Assembly (NCBI RefSeq): GCF_006740045.1
Contig: NZ_AP019749.1
Coordinates: forward strand, 1,879,001 to 1,943,000
Length of the DNA: 64,000 bases
Reading direction: 5' to 3'
Source of the DNA: Comamonas terrigena NBRC 13299
GTDB taxonomy: Bacteria; Pseudomonadota; Gammaproteobacteria; Burkholderiales; Burkholderiaceae_C
The position numbers and the translations under genes were made by a program. The notes below the pieces were generated by a model. That model was given only the letters and a program-made list of their open reading frames with translations, was not told the origin of the DNA and searched no databases. Below, piece by piece: positions 26,391 to 34,989 of the stretch (its first letter is position 1; every line of letters begins with the position of its first letter).

Positions 26391-27665
26391 TCAGCTGCCG
26401 CGGGTGATAGGCACGTCGGCGTTTTTGCCATAGGTGCCGTACTTGCCCAGCTCCCACTTGGCAATGGCGTTGCGGTGGACTTCATCCGGGCCGTCGGCAA
26501 AGCGCAGCGTGCGTGCGTGGGCGTAGTCAAAGGCCAGCGGGAAGTCCTGGCTCATGCCGCCGCCGCCGTGCACCTGGATGGCCCAGTCGATCACGTCGCA
26601 GGCCAGCTTGGGCGCCACCACCTTGATCATGGCGATTTCGGTGCGGGCCACCTTGTTGCCCACGGTGTCCATCATCCACGCGGCCTTGAGCGTCAGCAGA
26701 CGGGCCATGTCGATGCGGCAGCGCGCCTCGGCAATGCGTTCCTGGGTGACGGTCTGCTGGGCGATGGTCTTGCCGAAGGCCACGCGGCTGCTGGCGCGCT
26801 TGCACATCAGTTCCAGGGCGCGCTCGGCCTTGCCGATCAGGCGCATGCAGTGGTGGATGCGGCCGGGGCCGAGGCGACCCTGGGCGATCTCGAAGCCGCG
26901 GCCTTCGCCCAGCAGAATGTTGCTGGCGGGCACGCGCACGTTCTCGAAATACATCTCCATGTGGCCGTGGGGCGCATCGTCATAGCCCATCACGGACAGC
27001 GGGCGTACCACGCGCACGCCGGGGGTGTCGGCGGCCACCAGAACCATGCTCTGCTGCGAGTGCTTGGGTGCCTCGGGGTCGGACTTGCCCATGGTGATGT
27101 AGACGGCGCAGCGGGGGTCGCCTGCGCCGGAGATCCACCACTTGTGGCCGTTGATGATGTATTCGTCGCCCTGGCGTTCGATGCGGGTGCAGATGTTGGT
27201 GGCATCGGACGAGGCCACTTCCGGCTCGGTCATGGCAAACGCGGAACGGATGTCGCCGTTGAGCAGGGGCTTGAGCCAGCGCTCATGGTGTTCCTTGGTG
27301 CCGTAGCGGGCAATGGTTTCCATGTTGCCGGTGTCGGGCGCAGCGCAGTTGAACACTTCGGAGGCCCAGCCCACGCGGCCCATGATTTCGGCCAGGGGGG
27401 CGTATTCCTGGTTGGTCAGGCCGGCGCCGTCCACGCCGGCGATCTCGGCGGTGTCCTTGGGCAGGAACAGGTTCCACAGGCCTTGTTCCTTGGCCTTGTC
27501 CTTGAGGGCGTCCAGGAAGTGCAGGTGGCTCCAGCGCTTGCCGGCCTGGGTGTTGGCTTCCAGCTCGCTCCAGTAGGTGGCTTCATTCGGATAGATGTAT
27601 TCATCCATGAAGCGTTGCAGGCGCGCTTGCAGCTCCTTGGTTTTGGGGGAGTAGTCGAAGTCCAT
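26391..27665 (-). CDS. Acyl-CoA dehydrogenase (ACAD10/11-like)
   Basis: A 424-residue FAD flavoenzyme of the acyl-CoA dehydrogenase family, oxidising an acyl-CoA to its 2-enoyl-CoA. ATG 27665 is chosen for AAGGAGA at good spacing; the frame is open further upstream into the neighbouring gene but those codons are not conserved-looking. The order of domains is an N-terminal helical domain, the beta domain with [15 protein letters not shown] and [13 protein letters not shown], then the C-terminal helical domain with [16 protein letters not shown] and [11 protein letters not shown]. The upstream gene encodes a phosphotransferase of the kind fused to this dehydrogenase in animal ACAD10/ACAD11, which act on 4-hydroxyacyl-CoAs. 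A similar two-step role is inferred here. Confidence 0.93.
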   Translation of the reverse strand: MDFDYSPKTKELQARLQRFMDEYIYPNEATYWSELEANTQAGKRWSHLHFLDALKDKAKEQGLWNLFLPKDTAEIAGVDGAGLTNQEYAPLAEIMGRVGWASEVFNCAAPDTGNMETIARYGTKEHHERWLKPLLNGDIRSAFAMTEPEVASSDATNICTRIERQGDEYIINGHKWWISGAGDPRCAVYITMGKSDPEAPKHSQQSMVLVAADTPGVRVVRPLSVMGYDDAPHGHMEMYFENVRVPASNILLGEGRGFEIAQGRLGPGRIHHCMRLIGKAERALELMCKRASSRVAFGKTIAQQTVTQERIAEARCRIDMARLLTLKAAWMMDTVGNKVARTEIAMIKVVAPKLACDVIDWAIQVHGGGGMSQDFPLAFDYAHARTLRFADGPDEVHRNAIAKWELGKYGTYGKNADVPITRGS

Positions 27666-27778
27666 GGTGTCTCCTTGAGGGTGGTGGGCGCACATGGGCG
27701 CGCGCTGCCCCCCGGCAGCCGCATGCCGTTTTGCACAGTGGGGGGATGGGAAAACCGTCTGTTGCCAGGCGGAACGGA

Positions 27779-28870
27779 TTAAGCCCGGTGTTTCTGGGCG
27801 TAGGACCAGGCCAGCTCCGCCATGGGGCGGGCCGTGTCGCCCGAGGCCTTGGCCTGGGCGCTGGATGCGGTGCCGGCTTCCACCCGCTTGGCAATGCCTT
27901 GCAGGATGGCAGCGATACGGAACATGTTGTAGGCGAGGTAGAAGTTCCAGTCGGCCTGCAGCTGTTCGGGTGTGGCCAGGCCGGTGCGCTCGCAATAGCG
28001 GCGCTGGTATTCGGCTTCGGAAGGAATGCCCAGTGCGGCCAGATCCAGACCGCCGATGCCACGGCCCAGCGTGCTGGGGATGTGCCAGGCCATGCAGTGG
28101 TAGCTGAAGTCGGCCAGGGGATGGCCCAGTGTGGACAGCTCCCAGTCCAGCACGGCCACGGCGCGGGGCTCGGTGGCGTGAAACATCACGTTGTCCAGTC
28201 GATAGTCGCCGTGGACGATGGAGACCTTGCTCTCGTCCCTGGCGCTGTCAGGCAGGTTGGCGGGCAGCCAGGCCATCAGCTTGTCCATCTCGGGGATGGG
28301 CTGGGTGATGGAGGCCACGTACTGCTTGCTCCAGCGGCCGATCTGGCGCTCGAAATAGTTGCCGCTCTTGCCGTAGTCCGCCAGGCCCTGGGCGGCAAAG
28401 TCCACGGTGTGCAGCGCCGCGATCACGCGGTTGAGTTCGTCATAGTAGGCGCCGCGCTGGGTGGGTGTCATTTCCGGCAGCGACTGGTCCCACAGCACGC
28501 GGCCTTCCTTGAATTCCATGATGTAGAAGGCGCGGCCGATGACGGATTCATCCTCACACAGGGCATACATGTGGGGTACAGGCACTTGGGTGCCCGCCAG
28601 GCCGCGCATGACCTTGAATTCACGCTCGATGGCGTGGGCCGACGGCAGCAGCTTGGCCACCGGGCCGGGCTTGGAGCGCATCACATAGCTGCGCCCCGGC
28701 GTGACCAGCTTGTAGGTGGGATTGGACTGTCCGCCCTTGAACATTTCCGCTTGCAGCGGGCCGGCAAAGCCTTCCACATGCTGCTGCATCCAGGCGGTGA
28801 GGGCCGCCATGTCGAATGCGTGGGTGTCCGAGACGGGCTTGGTTCCTACAAAGTGGTCAAATTTGCTCAT
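27779..28870 (-). CDS. APH-like phosphotransferase family protein
   Basis: A 363-residue kinase-like protein of the aminoglycoside phosphotransferase/choline kinase superfamily. The catalytic loop [16 protein letters not shown] and the metal-binding segment [18 protein letters not shown] are intact. The N-terminal lobe contains [25 protein letters not shown] with the likely ATP-binding lysine. It lies 6 bp after the Crp-type regulator gene and 113 bp before the acyl-CoA dehydrogenase. In ACAD10/11 the homologous domain phosphorylates 4-hydroxyacyl-CoA, so hydroxy-fatty-acid catabolism is a better guess than antibiotic resistance. Confidence 0.9.
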   Translation of the reverse strand: MSKFDHFVGTKPVSDTHAFDMAALTAWMQQHVEGFAGPLQAEMFKGGQSNPTYKLVTPGRSYVMRSKPGPVAKLLPSAHAIEREFKVMRGLAGTQVPVPHMYALCEDESVIGRAFYIMEFKEGRVLWDQSLPEMTPTQRGAYYDELNRVIAALHTVDFAAQGLADYGKSGNYFERQIGRWSKQYVASITQPIPEMDKLMAWLPANLPDSARDESKVSIVHGDYRLDNVMFHATEPRAVAVLDWELSTLGHPLADFSYHCMAWHIPSTLGRGIGGLDLAALGIPSEAEYQRRYCERTGLATPEQLQADWNFYLAYNMFRIAAILQGIAKRVEAGTASSAQAKASGDTARPMAELAWSYAQKHRA

Positions 28871-28876
28871 AAGTCC

Positions 28877-29596
28877 TTACAGGTCGGTTTCCGCAATGCG
28901 CAGAAGCGCATTGCGGTCCCGCACCACCAGCCCACCTGGTTCGATGCGGATGCTCCCCTCGCGCTCCATGCCTTTGAGTTCCTGGTTCACACGCTGGCGC
29001 GATGCTCCGAGCAGCTGGGCCAGCTCTTCCTGGGCCAGCTGCAGTCCGATGCGGATTTCCTGGTTGTCCGACAGGCTGGGAATGCCATAGCTGCGTGCCA
29101 GATGCAGCAGCTGTTTGGCCAGCCTGGCACGCAAGGGCAGGGTGTTCAAGTCCTCGACCAGGCCGTACAGCTGGCGAATGCGCCGCGCCTGCAGCCACAG
29201 CATGGCTTCGTAGAACTCCACATGCGAGGCCAGAATGCGCTTGAAATCTGCCTTGGCCACACACACCAGCGTGGTCGCGCCATGGGCGTACACATCGTGC
29301 GTGCGCCGGTCCCCGTCGAAAATCGACACATCCCCAAACCAGATGCCCGGTTCCACATAGGTCAGCGTGATCTGCTTGCCCGTGATGGAGGTCGAACTCA
29401 CGCGCACCGCCCCCTTGGCGCAGGCAATCCATTCCTCGGGCGGCTCGCCGCGGGCGCAGATGAGTGCACCATCCTTGAAACGTTTGACGTATGCGCATCG
29501 AAGTATGTCGTGCCGTAATGACGGGGATAGGGATGAAAACCAGCGTCCTGAGTTGATCGCTTCTCTTTCTTCGATAGTAAGAATCGGGTCGTCCAT
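28877..29596 (-). CDS. Crp/Fnr-family transcriptional regulator
   Basis: A 239-residue regulator: a cNMP-binding-like beta roll (about residues 20-130, with GEPPEEWIACAKGAVRV and GIWFGDVSIFDGDRRTHDVYA), a dimerisation helix, then a winged HTH (LQLAQEELAQLLGASRQRVNQELKGMEREG). Cysteines do not form the N-terminal FNR 4Fe-4S pattern, so this is not an oxygen-sensing FNR. The effector is unknown. It is the first gene of the operon with the phosphotransferase and acyl-CoA dehydrogenase. A CTGAT-N4-ATCAG palindrome lies 55 bp upstream, fitting a Crp/Fnr-family site and autoregulation. Confidence 0.92.
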   Translation of the reverse strand: MDDPILTIEEREAINSGRWFSSLSPSLRHDILRCAYVKRFKDGALICARGEPPEEWIACAKGAVRVSSTSITGKQITLTYVEPGIWFGDVSIFDGDRRTHDVYAHGATTLVCVAKADFKRILASHVEFYEAMLWLQARRIRQLYGLVEDLNTLPLRARLAKQLLHLARSYGIPSLSDNQEIRIGLQLAQEELAQLLGASRQRVNQELKGMEREGSIRIEPGGLVVRDRNALLRIAETDL

Positions 29597-29650
29597 GGCC
29601 TGTCGTTTCTGTGACTGAAAACAGCCCCATTGTCGCGTCAGGGACGAGGT

Positions 29651-29664
29651 CTGATTTGGATCAG
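29651..29664. promoter_or_regulatory. Crp/Fnr-family binding-site candidate
   Basis: CTGATTTGGATCAG: arms CTGAT/ATCAG around 4 bp, close to the TTGAT-N4-ATCAA consensus. It lies 55-68 bp upstream of the regulator start codon. Confidence 0.6.
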
Positions 29665-29728
29665 CAGGTCACAAACGGATGAAGTTGTCCGATACACGAC
29701 AGCAGCATGGCGCGGAACGTACAAAACC

Positions 29729-29742
29729 AAGGGTTAACCCTT
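29729..29742. promoter_or_regulatory. Perfect palindrome AAGGGTTAACCCTT
   Basis: A 14-bp palindrome in the middle of the divergent region. The 10-bp core GGGTTAACCC recurs in another 14-bp palindrome at 52021-52034. Function unknown. Confidence 0.35.
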
Positions 29743-29888
29743 TTGATTTGGGGCCGGCTGGCCGCAGCGTGGAGCGCAAAGCCAAGGCGGGTTGTGCTCC
29801 GCCCAAGGGCGTGGCCGGTAGACAGAGCTTAGGAGAGGGCGCTGCAGGCACCCTGTAGGCAGTGCGGGATTGATTGCTAGATAAAATG

Positions 29889-29910
29889 GTTTGAATTGCA
29901 AATTATTTAA
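29889..29910. promoter_or_regulatory. AT-rich dyad before the MarR-type gene
   Basis: AATT-GCA-AATT (29894-29904) within an AT-rich stretch, 21 bp upstream of the start codon. Its placement fits an operator for autoregulation by the MarR-type protein; this is inferred from position only. Confidence 0.35.
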
Positions 29911-29924
29911 TCTACAAAGCATTG

Positions 29925-30524
29925 ATGCCACGCTCCACTGCCAGCCCTCGTCCCCGTGCCGTCAAAAAGTCGGCGCCCATGCCGCCTGTGGTGGGTTCGA
30001 CCCAGTCCACCAAGGTGGGCCATACGCTCCCATCGAACCATGCTGAAGCACCGTTGTTCGGCTACACGCTGATGAGCCTGGGCCGCCAGTGGCGCCGTGT
30101 GGTCCACCTGCGCCTGGCCGAGCTGGGGCTGACCGACGCCACCTGGGCGCCGCTGTTTCACCTGCATGCCGCAGCGCAAGGCATCAGCCTCAAGGCCCTG
30201 GCGCAGCGCGTGGGTCTGGACAGCTCTACCCTGGTGCGGGTGGTCGATCTGCTGGAAAACCGGGGCCTGGTGCGCCGCGAAACCGATGCGCACGACCGCC
30301 GCAGCAAGCTGCTGCAGGTGACCGAGTCCGGAAACGCCGCCGTGGCCGATGTGCGCGCCAAGCTGGTGCAGGTGGAAGGACGTCTGCTGGACGGCATGGA
30401 TGCGGCTACCTCGCAACTGCTGCTGCAGGGCATGCTGCAGCTACAGCAGCGCATGGCGCAGGAGCTGGGCGATGCGGTGGAGGATGCGGACGACACCGAG
30501 CCCACGATGGAGCGGGGGCGGTGA
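29925..30524 (+). CDS. MarR-family transcriptional regulator
   Basis: A 199-residue MarR-type repressor. ATG 29925 is used; a TTG three bases earlier in the same frame is possible. A basic/Pro-rich N-terminal tail of about 45 residues precedes the winged-helix core. The core shows HLRLAELGLTDATWAPLFHL, then the HTH LKALAQRVGLDSSTLVRVVD with wing RRETDAHDRRSKLLQVTESG, and a C-terminal dimerisation helix. The stop codon overlaps the ATG of the downstream FUSC membrane protein, so the two are translationally coupled. MarR/FUSC pairs typically sense and export aromatic acids or drugs. Confidence 0.92.
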   Translation: MPRSTASPRPRAVKKSAPMPPVVGSTQSTKVGHTLPSNHAEAPLFGYTLMSLGRQWRRVVHLRLAELGLTDATWAPLFHLHAAAQGISLKALAQRVGLDSSTLVRVVDLLENRGLVRRETDAHDRRSKLLQVTESGNAAVADVRAKLVQVEGRLLDGMDAATSQLLLQGMLQLQQRMAQELGDAVEDADDTEPTMERGR

Positions 30525-32698
30525 TGGTGCAGGACGCTCACACATCCAGGTGGCAGCGCGGCATGGCGGCCTGCGGTTTCCACCTGCCCACCCTGGTGTT
30601 TGCCTTGCGCACGGCACTGGCCGGTTTTGTGGCGCTGGCCGTGGCCTATGCCCTGGGGCTGGAGCACCCGCACTGGGCGGCCATGTCGGCCTGGGCGTCC
30701 AGCCAGCCCATGCGCGAGCATCTGCTGTCGCGCGGCATCTACCGCTTTGCGGGCTCCGTGGTCGGTGTGGCCTTTGCCGTGGCGCTGGTGCTGATGGCGC
30801 AGGGCTCGCTCTGGGTGCTGGCCGTGGGGCTGGCCTTGTGGGGAGGGCTGTGCGCTTTTCTGGGCAATCTGCAGCGGGGCTATATGGTCTATGGCTGCAT
30901 GTTGGCGGGCTATTCGGCCGCCATGGTGGTGCTGCTGCACCACGGCGGGGCCGAAGAGGTCTGGCCGTTCGCCTGGGACCGCATGCTCACGGTGGTGACC
31001 GGCGTGCTCGCCGCGCTGTGCATCTCCTGGTGTTTTGCTCCCCGGCGCAAGGCAGCGGTTCTGATCGCCCAGAGTCGCCAGGCCCTGGCCGCCGTGCTGG
31101 ACGCCTGCGTGGCCCGGTTGCGTGGCCACAGCGCCGCGCCAGGGCTGGACAATGCCAGCCTGCTGGTGCGTCTGGCCGAGGTGGAGGAGTTGCTGGAGCT
31201 TTACCCCGAAGGATCGCGCACCGCGCGCAACACCAGCAAGGCCATGCACTGGCAGCAGCACCAGGCGCTGGAGCTGGTCTACCACCTGGGGCAGACGGCG
31301 CAGGACAGCACGGCTGTGACTGACGCCCTGGACCCGGTGTGGGCCTTTGCCGCGATACCTGACGACGCTGGCGCTTCGCCTGCGGCCCTAGCCGATGCAC
31401 TACAGGCTTTGGCCCAGGTGCTGCGCCAGGCGCCGGCGGCCGACAGCGCGGCCGCACACCCGGTGGATGCTGCATTGCGTCAGGCGATTGCCGCTTGTGA
31501 AGCGCTGGTAGAGCGTATCCAGGCAGACGGCCATGCGGTGCAACCCGGGCTGAACGCCTTGTACCTACTGATGCAGGAGATGCGCCGCGCCGTGCGTGCC
31601 GAGCAGCTGGACCTGGGCGGACCTGCCCGTGCGGGCACGGCATGGGTCGACCGCCGGGTTGATCCCTTGCCACTGCACCGCGACTGGGTGGGCGCCCGCG
31701 AAGCCGCGATCCGCGCAGGCGGCACCTTGCTGTTTTTCGGCCTGCTGTGGGCCTGGACGGGCTGGAGCCTGATTGCCTTTGGCATGCTGGGCCTGTCGGT
31801 GATGCTGCTGGTGTTCTCGGCCTTCGAGAACCCGAACCGCACCATGGCCTTTGTGCTGCGCGGTCAACTGATAGGTGCAGCGCTGGCCCTGCTGTGCCAG
31901 TGGCTGGTGTGGCCCTGGGCACAGTCCGGCTGGCAGATGGTGTGGATGCTGCTGCCTTTTGCCCTGCTGGGCGGGCTGGTGTTTGCCCACAAGCGCACCG
32001 CCGCCGGTGCCATGGACACCAATATGGCCATGCTGATCCTGCTGGCGCCGGTCTTTCCGTATACACAGGACATGGGCAAGAGCGCAACCATGGCGCTGGC
32101 CGTGGTGTCCGGCCCGGCGTTGGCCTGGCTGGTCTATCGCTGCATCTACCCCACCAATGCCCAGCGCCGCATGCGCACGCTGGCGCAGATGATGGTGGCC
32201 GAAGTGCCTGCGCTGGCCCAGCGTATGGTTGAAGAGGGCAAGCCCGGTTTGCTGCCCAGTTTGCCGGCCAGCATGGCCGTGGCGCCCACCGGCTTCTGGC
32301 AGGCGCAATTACACCACCGCCTGCTGCGCCTGGTGCGCTGGGCCGACAAGACCCAGCACCCGCGCCGCGCCACCTTGCCGGAGCTGGGCCTGGCCCTGCG
32401 CGCCACCCAGAGCACCATGCTGCAACTGCAGCAATGGCGGCGCGGCACCATTCTGGTCACCCCGCAGTTGCGCCGCACCGAGCGCAGGGCCGAACTGGCA
32501 TTGCGCCGAACGGCCCAGTGGGGTGCCGCCCACAGTCTAGAAGCACAGGCTGCAGCCGGCCAGCAAGCCGCCCAGGCCTGGCAGACCCTGGCGGCGCAAC
32601 CCGGCCTGCCGTCGCTGCTGGCCGCCGAGGCGCAGCGTGTCGCCCGGCGTTACCTGCCCGAGCTATGTGCGGCACGGCGGGATCTGCAGGTGCAGTAA
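30524..32698 (+). CDS. FUSC-family inner-membrane transporter (aromatic acid exporter-like)
   Basis: A 724-residue membrane protein. ATG 30524 shares its A with the TGA of the MarR gene; the frame is open further left but only as a shadow of that gene. The layout is the FUSC pattern: a first membrane half (about residues 25-155, including TLVFALRTALAGFVALAVAYALGL and HWAAMSAWASSQPMREH), a cytosolic helical region (about 160-385), then a second membrane half (about 390-540 with GWSLIAFGMLGLSVMLLVFS). A cytosolic tail follows. Relatives such as YccS/AaeB export aromatic carboxylic acids. The partner MFP/outer-membrane genes of a full AaeAB-like pump are absent nearby. A strong terminator follows at 32723. 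Confidence 0.88.
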   Translation: MVQDAHTSRWQRGMAACGFHLPTLVFALRTALAGFVALAVAYALGLEHPHWAAMSAWASSQPMREHLLSRGIYRFAGSVVGVAFAVALVLMAQGSLWVLAVGLALWGGLCAFLGNLQRGYMVYGCMLAGYSAAMVVLLHHGGAEEVWPFAWDRMLTVVTGVLAALCISWCFAPRRKAAVLIAQSRQALAAVLDACVARLRGHSAAPGLDNASLLVRLAEVEELLELYPEGSRTARNTSKAMHWQQHQALELVYHLGQTAQDSTAVTDALDPVWAFAAIPDDAGASPAALADALQALAQVLRQAPAADSAAAHPVDAALRQAIAACEALVERIQADGHAVQPGLNALYLLMQEMRRAVRAEQLDLGGPARAGTAWVDRRVDPLPLHRDWVGAREAAIRAGGTLLFFGLLWAWTGWSLIAFGMLGLSVMLLVFSAFENPNRTMAFVLRGQLIGAALALLCQWLVWPWAQSGWQMVWMLLPFALLGGLVFAHKRTAAGAMDTNMAMLILLAPVFPYTQDMGKSATMALAVVSGPALAWLVYRCIYPTNAQRRMRTLAQMMVAEVPALAQRMVEEGKPGLLPSLPASMAVAPTGFWQAQLHHRLLRLVRWADKTQHPRRATLPELGLALRATQSTMLQLQQWRRGTILVTPQLRRTERRAELALRRTAQWGAAHSLEAQAAAGQQAAQAWQTLAAQPGLPSLLAAEAQRVARRYLPELCAARRDLQVQ

Positions 32699-32722
32699 GG
32701 GCTGCGTGAGTTTTGTGCAAAG

Positions 32723-32752
32723 AAAAAGGGCTTCGCAGGAAGCCCTTTTTTA
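32723..32752. terminator. Bidirectional terminator between the FUSC gene and the second chemoreceptor gene
   Basis: AAAAGGGCTT, a 6-nt loop and AAGCCCTTTT with flanking A-run and T-run; it can serve both converging genes. Confidence 0.9.
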
Positions 32753-32815
32753 TGGCGTAGTGGTGGATGCGGTGATGCGGTGCATCCAAATCACCGGAGC
32801 CGCAGCTACTCATGC

Positions 32816-34633
32816 TTAGAAACTCTCCCAATCGTCCATGTCCTGGCCCACGGTAGCGGGTTTGGGGGCGGGAGTACTGGCCGCACTCGATGCGCCAGAT
32901 GCACCAGAGATGGGGCGGCGCAGGGCCGGTGCAGCCGGTGTGCCGGAGCCCGACTGTGCGGGGCGGGAGAAGGGACGGACGGACGGCGTGGCGGACGTGT
33001 CCGGGACGGTGGATGGACTTGCTGGCTGGCTGTGGGCCACGGGCGTCGCCATGGCCGCCGGGCTAGGCTGCTCGTAAGCAGACAGCTTGAACACCGCCAC
33101 GGTTTCCACCAACGACTGGGCCTGGGTGTTCAGGCTGCTGGCGGCGGCGGCCATCTCCTCCACCAGGGCAGCGTTTTGCTGGGTGGCCTGGTCCATCTGG
33201 GTCACGGCTTCACCCACCTGGGCCACGCCCTGGCTTTGTTCGGTGCTGGCGGCGCTGATCTCGCCCATGATGTCGGTCACCCGGCGGATGGCGGCCACCA
33301 CCTCGTTCATGGTGGTGCCGGCTCGGTCCACCAGCAGGGTGCCCTGGCCCACGCGTTCCACGCTGGTGCCGATCAGCTGCTTGATCTGCTTGGCTGCGTC
33401 GGCGCTGCGGCCGGCCAGTGCACGGACTTCGCCGGCGACCACGGCAAAGCCCCGGCCTTGCTCTCCGGCGCGGGCGGCTTCGACGGCAGCGTTCAACGCC
33501 AGGATATTGGTCTGGAAGGCAATGCCGTCAATCACGCCAATGATGTCGGAGATCTTGTGGCTGCTGTCGTTGATGCTCTTCATGGTCTCCACCACTTCGG
33601 CCACGATCTCGCCGCCCTGGGCTGCCACGGTGGAGGCGTTGACCGCCATCTGGTTGGCCTGGCGGGCGTTGTCGGCGTTCTGGCGCACGGTGGAGCTGAG
33701 CTCTTCCATGGAAGCGGCCGTTTCTTCCAGTGCGCTGGCCTGCTCCTCCGTGCGGCCCGAGAGATCGTGGTTGCCGGCGGCAATCTGCGCGCTGGCCGAA
33801 GCCACGCCCTGGGCATTGCTGCGCACCGTGGAAACGGTCTGAACCAGGCTGTGCTGCATGCGCTGCAATGCCCCCAGCAGCAGACCCATTTCGTCCTTGC
33901 GGCCCACATCGATCTGGGTGCTGAGGTCGCCGCCGGCCACGCGGTTGGCTGCTGCCACGGCCTGGCCCAGCGGGCTGGTGATGGAGCGCGTGAGAGCGAT
34001 GGCAATCCACACGCCCAGTGCCAGGGCCGACAGCACCAGCACGCCGGCCACCAGAATGGCTTGCTGGTAGGTGTGTTGCGCATCCGTCCGCGCGGCGGCA
34101 GCGCCTGCGCGGTTGAGCTCGACACTGCCGGAGATGAGGTCGGTGGCCGTTGCAAACGCCTTGGCCGATTCCCCGACGGACAGGGCGCGGGCATCGGCAA
34201 AGCGCTCCTCGCCGGCCTCGGCCAGTTCCAGCAGTCGCTTGTCGACCGTCAGGTAGGCGGCCCATGCGGCCTTGATCTTCAGGTTCAGCTCTTGCTCTTC
34301 GGGGGAGGAGACCAGCTTGTCATAGGCCAGCATGGTGGTGTCCATCTTGGCGATGGCTTCGTCGTGCAAGGCCCGCTGGGTACGTTTGCCTTCGGGCGTC
34401 ACTTCCAGCACCGAGCGCAGGGAGGCGCGGCGGGCGCTGTTGGCCAGCGCGCGCGCGTCGCCCAGCGTTTGCACGCTGGGCAGCCAGTTTTCGGCGATTT
34501 CCTCGGTGCCATCATAGATCCTGGAGGCCTGGAAATAGGCCGCGGCCCCCATGCTGCATAGCAGCAGCAAGATGATGGCAAATCCCGCACTCAGGCGGGC
34601 GCCAATTTTGAAGTTGCCCAGGAAACCAGCCAT
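32816..34633 (-). CDS. Methyl-accepting chemotaxis protein
   Basis: A 605-residue chemoreceptor preceded by CTGGAGG. TM1 is at about residues 10-34, a periplasmic helical sensor domain follows to about 188, TM2 is at about 189-213, then HAMP ([23 protein letters not shown]). The signalling domain has the conserved tip [21 protein letters not shown] and [15 protein letters not shown]. Methylation-region sequence [16 protein letters not shown] is present. A long Ser/Pro/Ala-rich linker ends in DWESF, a CheR/CheB tether. The cytosolic domain is very similar to the receptor at 24011-25765 but the sensor domain differs, so the two presumably detect different ligands. Confidence 0.95.
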   Translation of the reverse strand: MAGFLGNFKIGARLSAGFAIILLLLCSMGAAAYFQASRIYDGTEEIAENWLPSVQTLGDARALANSARRASLRSVLEVTPEGKRTQRALHDEAIAKMDTTMLAYDKLVSSPEEQELNLKIKAAWAAYLTVDKRLLELAEAGEERFADARALSVGESAKAFATATDLISGSVELNRAGAAAARTDAQHTYQQAILVAGVLVLSALALGVWIAIALTRSITSPLGQAVAAANRVAGGDLSTQIDVGRKDEMGLLLGALQRMQHSLVQTVSTVRSNAQGVASASAQIAAGNHDLSGRTEEQASALEETAASMEELSSTVRQNADNARQANQMAVNASTVAAQGGEIVAEVVETMKSINDSSHKISDIIGVIDGIAFQTNILALNAAVEAARAGEQGRGFAVVAGEVRALAGRSADAAKQIKQLIGTSVERVGQGTLLVDRAGTTMNEVVAAIRRVTDIMGEISAASTEQSQGVAQVGEAVTQMDQATQQNAALVEEMAAAASSLNTQAQSLVETVAVFKLSAYEQPSPAAMATPVAHSQPASPSTVPDTSATPSVRPFSRPAQSGSGTPAAPALRRPISGASGASSAASTPAPKPATVGQDMDDWESF

Positions 34634-34989
34634 GTTGAACGCCTCCAGATGAAAAATGCGCAGGCCTTGCTTGCCACGCCTGGCCCGCCAGGGTCGCGAT
34701 TTTTTCGATTCTTGGGCATTTCCAAGTGGTCAGGCACTCCACTGGGAGGCAGTTGCATGGCCGACTGTCGATCTGGGGAAGGGCGGCCGTACCGTTCGTG
34801 CTCCGCCTGTTGCCTTACCGCGTTAAGGCCTTTGCGCGACCGCTAGCAGTGGCCCACTGCGCGCCGTTGGTCCGTTGCCTTCCGTCCGCCGCCCGGGTGC
34901 CTGCTGGCGCGCGGAATGCTGGGGTGGGCGTGTTGGGCGGGTTGGCGCTGCCGTTCCGGGCCCGGGGTGGCTGGCGTGCCGTTGCTATC
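34634..34989. other. Divergent intergenic region upstream of chemoreceptor and transporter genes
   Basis: No supported gene; the frame of the transporter is open leftward but the codons are not protein-like. It holds the GGAGG ribosome binding site of the chemoreceptor and a GCCTTA/TAAGGC inverted repeat at 34812-34829. No promoter can be named with confidence. Confidence 0.55.

Larger units (their letters stand above)
29597..29924. other. Divergent regulatory region between the crp-type and marR-type genes
   Basis: It holds the Crp/Fnr-type palindrome (29651-29664), a perfect 14-bp palindrome with GGGTTAACCC core (29729-29742) and an AT-rich stretch just before the marR gene (29878-29915). 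No gene was found. Confidence 0.6.

Noticed and set aside
26000..26407. 135-residue plus-strand frame in the gene-poor region
   Set aside because: No ribosome binding site, it runs through the acyl-CoA dehydrogenase terminator, and the Cys/Gly/Arg-rich composition is not protein-like.
28877..29596. Oxygen-sensing FNR identity for the Crp-type regulator
   Set aside because: The N-terminal cysteine cluster required for a 4Fe-4S centre is absent, so only Crp/Fnr-superfamily membership is claimed.
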